64,000 nucleotides of DNA from Arenibaculum pallidiluteum. GTDB taxonomy: Bacteria > Pseudomonadota > Alphaproteobacteria > Azospirillales > Azospirillaceae. Location of the stretch: assembly GCF_017355985.1 (NCBI RefSeq), contig NZ_JAFIQU010000015.1, positions 62,001-126,000 on the forward strand, given 5' to 3'. The notes beneath the pieces were generated by a model. That model was not told the DNA's origin, did no database searches, and saw only the letters and a list, made by a program, of their open reading frames with translations. Of the stretch, positions 8,435 to 16,614 are shown piece by piece (positions within the stretch are counted from its first letter, which is position 1; every line of letters starts with the position of its first letter). The position numbers and the translations under genes are program-made.

Positions 8435-9439
8435 ATGGCGCCCAAGGACATCATCGTCATCGGTGGCTCCGCCGGTGGCCTGGAAGCGCTGCGGACGCTG
8501 GTCGCCGGCCTGCCACGCTGGTTTCCCGCGGCGGTCTTCGTCGTGCTGCATATCGGCGCACGGCGCAGCAATGCGCCCGAGATCCTGGGGCGGGCGGGGC
8601 TCCTGCCCTCCCTGTTCGCGGCTGACGGCATGCCCATCGCGGCCGGCGCGATCTACGTCGCGCCGCCGGACCACCACATGCTGCTCGCGCCCGGGCGCAT
8701 GCGGCTGTCCCGCGGCCCCCGCGAGAACTATACCAGGCCCGCCATCGATCCGCTGTTCCGCTCGGCAGCCGAGGCCTACGGCCCGCGCGTGGTGGGCGTG
8801 ATCCTGTCGGGCAGCCTCAGCGACGGCACCGCGGGCCTCAGCGAGATCAAGGGCCACGGGGGCACCACCGTCGTCCAGGATCCCGCCGGCGCGCGGGCGC
8901 CCGGCATGCCGTCGAGCGCGCTGGCGAACGTGACGGTCGACCATTGCGTGCCCATCGGCGACTTGGCCGAGCTGCTGGTCGGCCTGACCGCCAAGAACCG
9001 GCCCCCGGCGGCAGCGCGCGGGCCCTCGACGGAGGAAAGGGACATGAGCGGTGAGTTCGAGCTGAACCCGCCCGTCGCGCTGACCTGTCCGGAATGCGGC
9101 GGGGCCATGAAGGAGAGAACCGTCGATTCGCTGCCCTACTACACCTGCCACATTGGTCACCGCCTGGCTGCTCCCGACATGGAGGCAGCCCAGTTCCGGC
9201 AGATGGAGCAGGCGCTGGAGGTCGCGCTGCGCAGCCTGAACGAGCGGATGTCCCTGTGCGAGCGCATGGGCGAGGCCGCGCGGCGGAAGGGCCACGGCAT
9301 GGTCGCGGAGCACTGGGAAGACAGCGCGCGCGAGACCCGGGAGCGGGCCGAGGTGCTGCGGCGCTTCCTTCAGCAGGACTGGACGCGCCCCGAACCCGAC
9401 GGGGAGGAGCACCGAGCCGCGGGGACCGGCGCCGGCTGA
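8435..9439 (+). CDS. CheB-type methylesterase with C-terminal zinc-ribbon/helical tail
   Basis: A 334-residue protein. The CheB catalytic domain has Ser12 in IGGSAGG, His39 in VVLHIG and the Asp in SGSLSDGTAG. After about residue 205 there is a C-terminal module with CPECGG and a CHIGH pair, a probable zinc ribbon, followed by a charged helical segment. No receiver domain. This architecture recurs in stand-alone CheB proteins of stress or PAS-linked systems, target unknown. The start at 8435 (MAPKDIIVIGG) has a poor ribosome site; a GTG at 8375 would add 20 non-conserved residues. Confidence 0.8.
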   Translation: MAPKDIIVIGGSAGGLEALRTLVAGLPRWFPAAVFVVLHIGARRSNAPEILGRAGLLPSLFAADGMPIAAGAIYVAPPDHHMLLAPGRMRLSRGPRENYTRPAIDPLFRSAAEAYGPRVVGVILSGSLSDGTAGLSEIKGHGGTTVVQDPAGARAPGMPSSALANVTVDHCVPIGDLAELLVGLTAKNRPPAAARGPSTEERDMSGEFELNPPVALTCPECGGAMKERTVDSLPYYTCHIGHRLAAPDMEAAQFRQMEQALEVALRSLNERMSLCERMGEAARRKGHGMVAEHWEDSARETRERAEVLRRFLQQDWTRPEPDGEEHRAAGTGAG

Positions 9440-9454
9440 GACCCTCCCAGGGAT

Positions 9455-9470
9455 CGCTGCGCATGCAGCG
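9455..9470. terminator. Weak hairpin between convergent CheB and monooxygenase genes
   Basis: Arms CGCTGC and GCAGCG around GCAT, followed by a further GC-rich inverted segment. There is no T-run, so this is at best a weak intrinsic terminator or a stabilising 3' hairpin for the convergent genes. Confidence 0.3.
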
Positions 9471-9494
9471 GCCTGCGGCCGCGCGGCGCCGGGG

Positions 9495-9794
9495 TCAGGG
9501 CTTGCTGGACATCTCCCGGCCGATCTCGAGGATCACCGGGCCGTCCAGGATCGGCTGCGCGGTCTCGAAGAAGCGCGCCACCGCGGCCGAGCCGTTGTGG
9601 GCATCCATGGCCGCCTGGTCCGCGAAGCGCTCGTATGTCGTGAAGACGCAGGGATCGTCGAGCTTCTGCGAGACGTAGAAGCCCAGCGTCCCGGGCTCGC
9701 TGGCGCGCACGTTCTCCGCGACGGCGAGCAGCGCGTCCGCCATCGTCCCCTCGGTTCCCGGCTTCGCCCTGATTACGGCGGTGATCGTGATCAT
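9495..9794 (-). CDS. Antibiotic biosynthesis monooxygenase (ABM/YgiN-like) protein
   Basis: A 99-residue ferredoxin-like-fold protein starting MITITAVIRAKPGTEG, with the family pattern ENVRASEPGTLGFYVSQ and YERFADQAAMDAH. Relatives include quinol monooxygenase YgiN and heme- or autoinducer-handling proteins; most single-domain members are uncharacterised. GGGAGG lies four bases before the ATG. It is the last gene of the minus-strand amide operon, 49 bases after the cysteine hydrolase, and is preceded by an overlapping eight-codon frame with the same start sequence. Confidence 0.85.
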   Translation of the reverse strand: MITITAVIRAKPGTEGTMADALLAVAENVRASEPGTLGFYVSQKLDDPCVFTTYERFADQAAMDAHNGSAAVARFFETAQPILDGPVILEIGREMSSKP

Positions 9795-9817
9795 GGATCC
9801 TCCCTGACCGTGATCAT
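9791..9817 (-). CDS. Overlapping 8-codon mini-ORF before the ABM gene
   Basis: ATG at 9815-9817 reads MITVREDP and stops at a TGA overlapping the ABM start (ATGA). It has its own GGAGG. The start-and-ribosome-site segment of the ABM gene is duplicated here: GTGATCATGGATCCTCC and GTGATCATGGGACCTCC, 23 bases apart in the plus orientation. It is either a remnant of a slippage duplication or a coupling leader. Confidence 0.35.
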   Translation of the reverse strand: MITVREDP

Positions 9818-9843
9818 GGGACCTCCTCTCGGCAAAGGCGGGA

Positions 9844-10551
9844 TCAGGCCGCGGCGGTTCCGGGAACGCGGCCGGCCGCGATCACCGGAATCAGCTCGTC
9901 GGAGGACATCACGTCGCCGAAGAAGGCCGTCATGTTGGTCAGCGTCGCATTGTGCTCGGCATCGCTCAGCGCGGCGTTGCCGTCCGAGACGAAGATCACG
10001 TTGTAGTTCCGCTGGGCGGCGTCCCGCGCGGTCGATTCGCAGCAGCAGTTGGTCAGCGTGCCGGTGACGATCACCGTCTCGATGCCGCGGGCCTGCAGCA
10101 GCTCGTGCAGGTCGCAGGTTCCCGGCACGAAGGCGCTGAAGCGCGTCTTGTCGACGATCAGGTCGGCCGGCGTCACCTCCAGATCCGGCCAGAGCGCGAA
10201 GTCCGGCGAGCCCGGCGTGAAGGCCCTGCTGAGCGTCGCCGAATAGCCGGGTTCCAGGATCGTGCCGTACCAGGACGACCAGTCCATGGGCTTGGCAGGG
10301 TCGAAGGCGTAGCGCAGGTAGACGACCAGCCCGCCGGCCGCCCGCAGCGCCGCGCTGATCCGGTTCACCGGGGCGACGACCTCGCGCGCCGCCGGCACCT
10401 CGACGGGCGCGCCAGGGGCCATGAAGCCGACCTGCAGGTCGACGACCACATGGGCGGTGCGCGACGGCGCGATCGTCTCGAACACATGCGCGCGCCCGCG
10501 CTGGCGCCGGCTGCGCTCGACCACGTCGGGAGAGATCTCGATCCTGTGCAT
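9844..10551 (-). CDS. Isochorismatase-like cysteine hydrolase
   Basis: A 235-residue cysteine hydrolase. The triad of this superfamily is visible: Asp38 (VVVDLQVGF), Lys near 135 (IVDKTRFSAF) and Cys near 167-169 in TGTLTNCCCESTARDA. Enzymes with this CxEST-RDA segment hydrolyse C-N bonds (N-carbamoylsarcosine, biuret, triuret, ureidoacrylate types). Its place between an amidase and a monooxygenase, in a cluster with formamidase and an amide-type transporter, favours an amidohydrolase acting on a urea-like compound; which one is not deducible. Confidence 0.8.
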   Translation of the reverse strand: MHRIEISPDVVERSRRQRGRAHVFETIAPSRTAHVVVDLQVGFMAPGAPVEVPAAREVVAPVNRISAALRAAGGLVVYLRYAFDPAKPMDWSSWYGTILEPGYSATLSRAFTPGSPDFALWPDLEVTPADLIVDKTRFSAFVPGTCDLHELLQARGIETVIVTGTLTNCCCESTARDAAQRNYNVIFVSDGNAALSDAEHNATLTNMTAFFGDVMSSDELIPVIAAGRVPGTAAA

Positions 10552-10636
10552 CGGGTGGTTTCCTTCGCTGGCGGATGGACGGATGGGCGGACGATGGGCC
10601 GGCCCGATCCGATGGAACCGGGCGGGTGGACCCGGC

Positions 10637-10678
10637 GGTCCGACCGGGGCGGTCCGACCGGGGCGATCCGACCGGGGC
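10637..10678. repeat. 14-bp tandem repeat, 3 copies, next to the amidase stop
   Basis: Units GGTCCGACCGGGGC (10637-10650 and 10651-10664) and GATCCGACCGGGGC (10665-10678). The array ends four bases before the stop codon of the minus-strand amidase at 10683. Looser G/A-rich copies can be followed upstream to about 10570. Confidence 0.85.
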
Positions 10679-10682
10679 GGCG

Positions 10683-12086
10683 TCAGGCGAGCCCGGCGGG
10701 ACGCCGGGTATGCCAGTCGGTCGCCTGCTGATAGGCATGGGCGGCGCGACACAGCGTGGCCTCGGACAGGTGCGGGCCCACGAGCTGAAGGCTCAGCGGC
10801 AACCCGCCCCCGTCGATGCCGCAGGGCAGGGTCACCGTGGGGCTGCCCGACAGGTTGAAGGGCGCCGTGGAGCGGATCAGCCGGTTCAGGACCCTGTCGT
10901 CCTGGCCGAACTCCGAGAGCTTGGCGAGGCTCGGGATCGGGAAGGGCAGCGTCGGCATCAGCAGGACGTCCACGGATTCGAACAGCGTCGCGAGCCGGCC
11001 CGCGAAGGCGATGCGCTCGTGGAAGGCCGCCGCGATCTCGGCGCTGGTCGCGGCCCTGCCCTGCTCGATCAGCCGCGCCAGGTCGGGGCCGTACTGCGCG
11101 GCCCTGGCAGGATAGTGCTCGCGATGCGCGGCGGCAGTCTCGATGGCGCAGAGCGGGATCCAGCCCTTCACCAGCGCGTCGACATCGGGGAAGTCCACCT
11201 CGACGACGCGGGCGCCGAGGCTCCGAAGCACGGCCTCCGCCGCAAGGACGGCCTGGGTCACCTCGGCCTCCGTCGATTCCTCGAGATAGCGGCGGTCGAT
11301 GCCGAGGCGCAGCCCGCGGATGTTGCGGCCGATCTCCGCCATGTAGTCCGGCACCGCGGCCGGCAGCGAGGTCGGATCGCGCGGATCCGGCCCGGCGATC
11401 GCGCCCAGCATGGCTGCGGCGTCGGCCGCGCTGCGGCACATGGGCCCGACATGGTCCAGCGAGGCCGCCAGCGGGAACACCCCGTGCCGGCTGACCCGGC
11501 CCCAGGTCGGCTTGATGCCGGTCAGCCCGCAATTGGCCGAGGGGAAGCGGATCGAGCCACCGGTATCGGTGCCGATGGCCCCATAGCAGAGCCCCGCGGC
11601 CGGCGCGACCCCGGAGCCCGAGGAGGAGGACCCCACCCAGTGTTCCGTGCTCCAGGGGTTGAGGGGCGCCGGCTCCTCGGGATGGTGGCTGGTATAGGCG
11701 CCCTCGGTCATGCGCAGCTTGCCGAGCATCACGGCGCCGGCCATCTCCAGACGCTCGACCACCGTGGCGCTGTGGTCGGGCACCCAGCCCTCCAGCATGC
11801 GCGTGCCGCAGGCCGTGGGCGCGTAGTCGGTGTAGCAGAGGTCCTTCACCGCCACGGGAACGCCGTGCAGTGGGCCGCGCCAGATGCCCCTGGCGATCTC
11901 GGCCTCGGCCCGCCTGGCCTGGTCCATCGCCCGTTCGGCCAGCACCAGCTTGTAGGCGCGGACCCGGGCGTCCAGCACGGCGATGCGGTCGAGCGCCGCC
12001 GCCGCGACGTCGACGGGCGACAGCTCGCGCCGGCGGATCCGCTCGGCAATCGTCGTGAGCGGCTGGAAATGCAGGGCCTCGGTCAT
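10683..12086 (-). CDS. Amidase-signature family amidase
   Basis: A 467-residue amidase. The Ser-cisSer-Lys machinery is visible: the Lys in VAVKDLCYT (about residue 81), the Gly/Ser-rich SSSSGSG (about 155) and DTGGSIRFPS (about 175-184). Amidase-signature enzymes cleave carboxamides to acid plus ammonia. The substrate is not clear from sequence; relatives include GatA, allophanate hydrolase (AtzF) and aryl amidases. GAAGGAG lies ten bases upstream of the ATG at 12086. Lies between formamidase and cysteine hydrolase on the same strand. Confidence 0.88.
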   Translation of the reverse strand: MTEALHFQPLTTIAERIRRRELSPVDVAAAALDRIAVLDARVRAYKLVLAERAMDQARRAEAEIARGIWRGPLHGVPVAVKDLCYTDYAPTACGTRMLEGWVPDHSATVVERLEMAGAVMLGKLRMTEGAYTSHHPEEPAPLNPWSTEHWVGSSSSGSGVAPAAGLCYGAIGTDTGGSIRFPSANCGLTGIKPTWGRVSRHGVFPLAASLDHVGPMCRSAADAAAMLGAIAGPDPRDPTSLPAAVPDYMAEIGRNIRGLRLGIDRRYLEESTEAEVTQAVLAAEAVLRSLGARVVEVDFPDVDALVKGWIPLCAIETAAAHREHYPARAAQYGPDLARLIEQGRAATSAEIAAAFHERIAFAGRLATLFESVDVLLMPTLPFPIPSLAKLSEFGQDDRVLNRLIRSTAPFNLSGSPTVTLPCGIDGGGLPLSLQLVGPHLSEATLCRAAHAYQQATDWHTRRPAGLA

Positions 12087-12183
12087 GGATCGGATGCTCC
12101 TTCGAGAGCGGGGCGGGAACGCGCGGCACGGCGCGCCGGATCGGATGCGCGGAACCGTCGTCATGGGAACGGGTCCGGGATTC

Positions 12184-12224
12184 GGGCCGTGGACTCAGGG
12201 CCGTGGACGTAGGTCCGTGGATCG
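12184..12224. repeat. 14-bp tandem repeat, 3 copies, next to the formamidase stop
   Basis: GGGCCGTGGACTCA, GGGCCGTGGACGTA and GGTCCGTGGATCG follow each other, eight bases away from the formamidase stop at 12233. The unit sequence is unrelated to that of the array beside the amidase, but unit length and position are the same. Confidence 0.8.
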
Positions 12225-12232
12225 GGGCGGGA

Positions 12233-13177
12233 TCAGAGGGCCGATTTGGGCAGGACCATGTGGATGCCCTTGTTGCCGTCGACGAGCTGGGTCGCCTTGA
12301 GATCGCCGGCCAGGCTGCACAGCATGTAGGCATGGTTGCGCGTGAGCTCGGTGCGCTCCGTGACCAGCCGAACCATCTCGCGCACCGCCTGTCTGGCGGC
12401 GTCGTCCAGGTCCTCGTGGAAGCCCATGGAGATCAGGTGCTCGCCGGTCTCGGCGAAGGGCTGGGAGATCGCGGGCATGTCCTTGCGCACTGTCAGCCGG
12501 AACGTGCCGTCGAGCGCCGTCTCCAGCGCGGTGATGCAGACCTCGCCGTCGCCCTGGCAGCCGTGGCCGTCGCCGCAGGAGAACAGGGCGCCCTCGTTGA
12601 AGACCGGGAAGTAGACCGTGGTTCCGGCGCGCAGGTCCTTGTTGTCCATGTTGCCGCCGAAGGCGCGCGGCTCGGCCGACCCGACGCGGCCCCATTGCGG
12701 CGGCGGCGCGACGGCCATGATCCCGAAGAACGGGTCCAGCGGCAGCTCCTTGCCCCAGGGCAGGACGCCGACCCAGCGCTCCACGTCGACCTCGATATGG
12801 ATGCGCTCGTAATCCGTGAACTCCTCGGGGAGCGTGCCCAGCAGCGGCAGGATCGAGCAGTAGCCCCAGCGCTGGCGGGGCCGCACGTCCAGGATGTCGA
12901 CCTGAAGCACGTCGCCTGGCACGGCCCCGCGGACATGCACGGGCCCCGTCATCAGGTGCGGCCCGGGCCCCTTGGACGGGGCCAGCGCCTCGAGCGCCGC
13001 CAGATGGTCGGGAAGGACCAGGGACATGTCCGCGGGCAGGTCGTCGGCGGAGCCGCCCGGCAGCGTGTTGAAGGTCACGAGATCGCCGGAGTCCACCTGC
13101 AGGACCGGCTCGGTCCGCGCATCGAAGAACCCCCAGAAGACGTTCTCCGGCCTCGCCGTGACGGTATGGTGCGTCAT
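12233..13177 (-). CDS. Acetamidase/formamidase family protein
   Basis: A 314-residue protein of the acetamidase/formamidase (FmdA_AmdA) family: start MTHHTVTARPENVFWGFFD, then VDSGDLVTFNTLPGG, VRGAVPGDVLQVDI and the conserved GDGHGCQGDGEVCITALE. These enzymes hydrolyse formamide or short amides to ammonium and the acid. The ATG at 13177 has GAGGAG six bases upstream. It is the first gene of the minus-strand catabolic unit; a candidate MarR-type operator lies about 120 bases upstream. Confidence 0.88.
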   Translation of the reverse strand: MTHHTVTARPENVFWGFFDARTEPVLQVDSGDLVTFNTLPGGSADDLPADMSLVLPDHLAALEALAPSKGPGPHLMTGPVHVRGAVPGDVLQVDILDVRPRQRWGYCSILPLLGTLPEEFTDYERIHIEVDVERWVGVLPWGKELPLDPFFGIMAVAPPPQWGRVGSAEPRAFGGNMDNKDLRAGTTVYFPVFNEGALFSCGDGHGCQGDGEVCITALETALDGTFRLTVRKDMPAISQPFAETGEHLISMGFHEDLDDAARQAVREMVRLVTERTELTRNHAYMLCSLAGDLKATQLVDGNKGIHMVLPKSAL

Positions 13178-13297
13178 TCCGCGCTCCTCTGCCTCGGGTG
13201 CAGCGCCGGCCACCGCAGGGAACCGCATCGGAGATCCGCGGGGCCGGCCGTCACGGGATGCTAGGAGCGGCCGCAGAAACTTGTAAAGTCAATATTT

Positions 13298-13315
13298 GCC
13301 GTTTCAACATATGGC
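13298..13315. promoter_or_regulatory. Candidate MarR-type operator A (formamidase promoter)
   Basis: An AT-rich element GCCGTTTCAACATATGGC with GCC/GGC ends, in a GC-rich genome. The preceding bases AATATTTGCC also match the sequence preceding the element upstream of the binding-protein gene (AAATTTTGCA). It lies between the MarR gene and the formamidase it may control. Confidence 0.45.
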
Positions 13316-13371
13316 GCGGCCGGTATGTCCGGCCGCGCCCGAACGGGCACCGGCCCGGCCCCGCCTTCGGC

Positions 13372-13791
13372 TCAGGCGTTCCCGAGATTCTGCAGCAGCG
13401 CCTTGAGCTGCTCGTACTGGGCGCCCTCAAGGCGTTCTCGCAGGCGCGTCTGCTGCTCGGCGACGATGCCGTGCAGCCGGTCGTGCAGCGCCTTGCCCCT
13501 GTTCGTCAGGTAGATGAGGATCCGGCGGCGGTCCTTCTCGTCCGGGGAGCGGTAGACGAGGCCGTTGGTCACCATGCGGTCGACGATCTTCGTGAGCGTC
13601 GGCCCCTCGACGAGGACGATGCCGGCCAGATCGCCCATGGGCAGCCCGCCGCCGTCGGACAGCGCCGTCAGGATCCGCATCTGCTCGATGGGAACGCCTT
13701 CGCCGCGCAGCTTTTCCTCGAGCTCCTCCTCGAGGCGGCGGTTCACGCTGGCGATCAGATAGGCCAGTTGGTCGGTCATCGGCAGGGTCAC
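13372..13791 (-). CDS. MarR-family transcriptional regulator
   Basis: About 139 residues, with winged-helix MarR features: LIASVNRRLEEELEEKLR, the recognition region MGDLAGIVLVEGPTLTKIV and the wing SPDEKDRRRILIYLT. I prefer the GTG at 13791, with AGGAA seven bases upstream; an ATG at 13779 and a TTG at 13821 are alternatives. MarR proteins are usually ligand-released repressors. It sits between formamidase and the AmiC-like and transporter genes, so it likely controls both arms. Confidence 0.85.
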   Translation of the reverse strand: MTLPMTDQLAYLIASVNRRLEEELEEKLRGEGVPIEQMRILTALSDGGGLPMGDLAGIVLVEGPTLTKIVDRMVTNGLVYRSPDEKDRRRILIYLTNRGKALHDRLHGIVAEQQTRLRERLEGAQYEQLKALLQNLGNA

Positions 13792-14135
13792 GGGCGGATT
13801 CCTAGACTTATCATTTTTCAATATCTGATACTTCTACCAATCCCTAGATAGCGGCGCTATGCGCCGAAATCAATCGCCGGGGCGCCGCCGCGCTGGTGCC
13901 TAGACGGGCAATGGCCCAAGGGACGGGCATTCCGGCCCGCCGGAAGGGCAGCGGCCGGACGGTGCCCTTCCGAGACGCGGCGGCGGAGATCCTCGCGCGC
14001 GGCATGCGTCACGACCGTGGTCCGATTATTGCAGAGCGATTAACGCTGTTGACGCCGAACACGCGCGGATCACCGCCGTCCAGGCGCGATGCCCGCCGAC
14101 GCCGCGAGCCGACCCCAGGTGGAAGGATCTCGAAG
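13792..14135. other. Control region between marR-like and amiC-like genes
   Basis: About 340 bases without a gene. The first 60 bases are AT-rich and contain operator candidate B immediately upstream of the MarR start. A second AT-richer patch near 14028-14052 (GATTATTGCAGAGCGATTAA) may hold the promoter of the plus-strand gene. Between them the sequence is GC-rich with no supported frame. Confidence 0.4.
13811..13828. promoter_or_regulatory. Candidate MarR-type operator B (autoregulatory)
   Basis: TCATTTTTCAATATCTGA: the core TTTCAATATCTG is shared with operator C and, with one gap, operator A. TCA/TGA ends give weak dyad symmetry. It lies 20 bases upstream of the MarR start codon, where an autorepressor would bind. 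Confidence 0.45.
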
Positions 14136-15188
14136 ATGCCGCGCACGGACCTGAAGATCGGACTGCTCCTTCCCTTCAGCGGCCCCGCCGGCATCTGGAC
14201 GCCGTCGTCCGAGGCCTGCGCGCTGCTGGCCGCGGCCGAGATCAATGCGCAGGGCGGCATCCTCGGCAGGCCCGTCCAGATCGTCGTCGGCGACATCGGC
14301 GTCGGCGCGGCCGAGGCCGCCGAGGAGGCTGCCGGGCTGGTCGAGGTCGAGGGCGTCTCCGCCGTCGTCGGCATGCATCCCAGCGACACCCGCAACGCCG
14401 TGATGTCCGCCATCGGCGGGCGGGTCCCCTACATCTACACGCCCCAGTACGAGGGCGGCGTCGACCAGGTCGACGTCCTCGCGATCGGCGAGACCGCGGA
14501 CGAGCTGATGCGTCCCGGCATCTCCTGGCTCGTCGAGAACCGCCATGCGCGGCGCTTCCTGCTGGTCGGCAACGACTACATCTGGCCCCGCATCTCGCAC
14601 GCCGCGGCCCGGCGCATCGTCCGCGACCGCGGCGCCCATGTGGTCGGCGACATCCTGCTGCCGATCGGGGAGCGCGATTACGCGCGCACCTTCGACCTGA
14701 TCCGGCGCACCAGCCCAGACGTCGTGCTGATGTACCTACTCGGCCAGGAGGCCATCGAGTTCAACCGCGCCTTCTCCGAGGCCGGGCTCGGGGCGCGCCA
14801 CATCCGCTACTCGACGGCGACGGACGAAACCGTCGTCTACGGGATCGGCCCGGACCACCTCGAGGAGTTCTACGTCACCGCCTCCTATCTGGCGAACGTC
14901 CGCTACCGCGAGAACGACGCGTTCCTGGAAAAGTACCGGACCTGCTTCGGCACCCACGCGCCCATGCCGAACGCCTTCAGCGAATCCTGCTACGAGGGTA
15001 TCCACTACATCGCCCAGATGGCGGAGAGCTACGGCGGGCTGCGGACCTGCGACGTGCAGCGCTCGCGCGGGGACCGGATGGGCTTCCGCGGCCGCCGGCG
15101 CACCTCCCGGGCGACGGCGGACGGGCGGCGGCTCGTCCACATGGCCATGGCGAACGGGGTCGAGTTCCGGCACATCGCCAGCTTCTGA
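14136..15188 (+). CDS. AmiC-like cytosolic amide-binding protein (type I periplasmic-binding fold)
   Basis: A 350-residue protein with the LivJ/AmiC-type fold: LKIGLLLPFSGPAGIW at the start, LLAAAEINAQGGILGRPVQI and VSAVVGMHPSDTRNAVM. It has no signal peptide: the mature-type sequence begins within five residues of Met. AmiC of Pseudomonas is the amide sensor that holds the antiterminator AmiR; the same family also supplies binding proteins for amide/urea ABC importers. Here it precedes an exported paralogue, so a cytosolic sensor is my inference. GGAAGGA is eight bases upstream. The last 50 residues are Arg-rich and look less conserved. Confidence 0.75.
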   Translation: MPRTDLKIGLLLPFSGPAGIWTPSSEACALLAAAEINAQGGILGRPVQIVVGDIGVGAAEAAEEAAGLVEVEGVSAVVGMHPSDTRNAVMSAIGGRVPYIYTPQYEGGVDQVDVLAIGETADELMRPGISWLVENRHARRFLLVGNDYIWPRISHAAARRIVRDRGAHVVGDILLPIGERDYARTFDLIRRTSPDVVLMYLLGQEAIEFNRAFSEAGLGARHIRYSTATDETVVYGIGPDHLEEFYVTASYLANVRYRENDAFLEKYRTCFGTHAPMPNAFSESCYEGIHYIAQMAESYGGLRTCDVQRSRGDRMGFRGRRRTSRATADGRRLVHMAMANGVEFRHIASF

Positions 15189-15257
15189 GAGCCGCCACCA
15201 GGGTTCCCGTCCCGACCGGCTTGTGCGTCGCAAAAAATCCTTGCGAATTCAAATTTT

Positions 15258-15275
15258 GCAGTTTCCAATATCTGC
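15258..15275. promoter_or_regulatory. Candidate MarR-type operator C (ABC transporter promoter)
   Basis: GCAGTTTCCAATATCTGC, with GCAG/CTGC ends, lies 58 bases upstream of the substrate-binding protein gene in an AT-rich patch. It shares the TTTC-AATATCTG core with operators A and B. Confidence 0.45.
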
Positions 15276-15332
15276 CATGCGCGGCATCCGGGAAATGGGC
15301 GCCGCACAAGAAGCAGGGAATGGGGAAGTCGC

Positions 15333-16574
15333 ATGAGCATGCTGAGACGCGAGTTTCTGAAGGGGACGGGTCTTGCTGCGGCCGGCCTGGTGGCGAGCCC
15401 CGCGATCCTGAGGCACACCGCCCTGGGCCAGGACGCTCCGATCCTGATCGGCAGCCTTCACGACCAGTCCGGGCCGATCGCCGCCACGGGCGTGCCGATC
15501 GTGAACAGCCTGATCCTCGCCGTCGAGGAGGTGAACGCCGCGGGCGGCCTGCTGGGCCGGCCGCTGAAGCTCGTGCACTACGACACCCAGTCCAACATCC
15601 AGCGCTACACCCAATACGCGCAGCAGCTCGCCCTCAAGGACAAGGTCCTGGTCGTCCACGGCGGCATCACCTCGGCCTCGCGCGAGGCGATCCGGCCGGT
15701 CTTCGGGCGCTACAAGGTCCCCTACTTCTACAACACGCTCTACGAAGGCGGCGTGTGCGACCGGAACACCTTCAATATCGGGACGACGCCGGCCCAGACC
15801 GTCGAGAAGCTCGTCCCCTACGCCATGAGCAAGTGGGGCAAGAAGGCCTACATCATCGCGGCCGACTACAACTACGGCCAGATCACGGCCAAGTGGATGA
15901 CCAAGTACGTCCGCGACAACGGCGGCCAGATCCTGTCGACCGACTTCTTCCCGCTGGACGTCACGAACTTCGGCCCGACCATCTCGAAGATCCAGGCCGC
16001 CAAGCCCGACATCATCCTGTCGGCGCTGGTCGGCGGCAACCACACCTCCTTCTACCGGCAGTGGGCCTCGGCCGGCATGAAGAGCCAGATCCCCATCGCC
16101 TCGACGACCTTCGGCCTCGTGAACGAGCACACGACGCTCGACGCCAACGAGAGCGACGGCATCCTCGCCGCCTACGGCTATTTCGAGGAGCTCGAGGACG
16201 CCGCCAACAAGGCCTACGTCACGAAGCTCAAGCAGCGGTTCGGCGCCGACATGCCCTATATCGGCGAGCCCGCGGCCGGGTCCTACGAGGGCTTCATGCT
16301 GTGGGTCGAGGGCGTCCGCAAGGCCGGCAAGACCGACCGCGAAGCCGTCACGGCGGCGCTCGAATCCGGCCTCTCAATCATGGGACCCACGGGCAAGGTC
16401 GTGATCGACCGGCCCACGCACCACGCCGTGCGCAACGCCTACCTGGCCGAGGTCCGCAGCAAGAAGTTCGTCGTGCTGGAGACCTACGAGCAGCAGCCTC
16501 CGAGCGACACCGCCATGGTCTGCGACCTCGTCAAGAACCCCGGAGACAACAAGCAGTACGTGATCGAGATCTGA
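15333..16574 (+). CDS. Amide/urea-type ABC transporter substrate-binding protein
   Basis: A 413-residue exported binding protein. The N-terminal RREFLKG followed by GLAAAGLVASPAI is a Tat signal. The mature part is a type I periplasmic-binding fold (ILIGSLHDQSGPIAATG, LILAVEEVNAAGGLLGRPL). It resembles the FmdD/UrtA/AmiC branch, whose members bind short amides or urea. It heads a five-gene uptake unit with two permeases and two ATPases. A MarR-type operator candidate lies in its promoter region. Confidence 0.85.
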   Translation: MSMLRREFLKGTGLAAAGLVASPAILRHTALGQDAPILIGSLHDQSGPIAATGVPIVNSLILAVEEVNAAGGLLGRPLKLVHYDTQSNIQRYTQYAQQLALKDKVLVVHGGITSASREAIRPVFGRYKVPYFYNTLYEGGVCDRNTFNIGTTPAQTVEKLVPYAMSKWGKKAYIIAADYNYGQITAKWMTKYVRDNGGQILSTDFFPLDVTNFGPTISKIQAAKPDIILSALVGGNHTSFYRQWASAGMKSQIPIASTTFGLVNEHTTLDANESDGILAAYGYFEELEDAANKAYVTKLKQRFGADMPYIGEPAAGSYEGFMLWVEGVRKAGKTDREAVTAALESGLSIMGPTGKVVIDRPTHHAVRNAYLAEVRSKKFVVLETYEQQPPSDTAMVCDLVKNPGDNKQYVIEI

Positions 16575-16614
16575 CCCGCCCTCCCTTCCCGGACACCAGA
16601 AAGGCCGACGGCAC

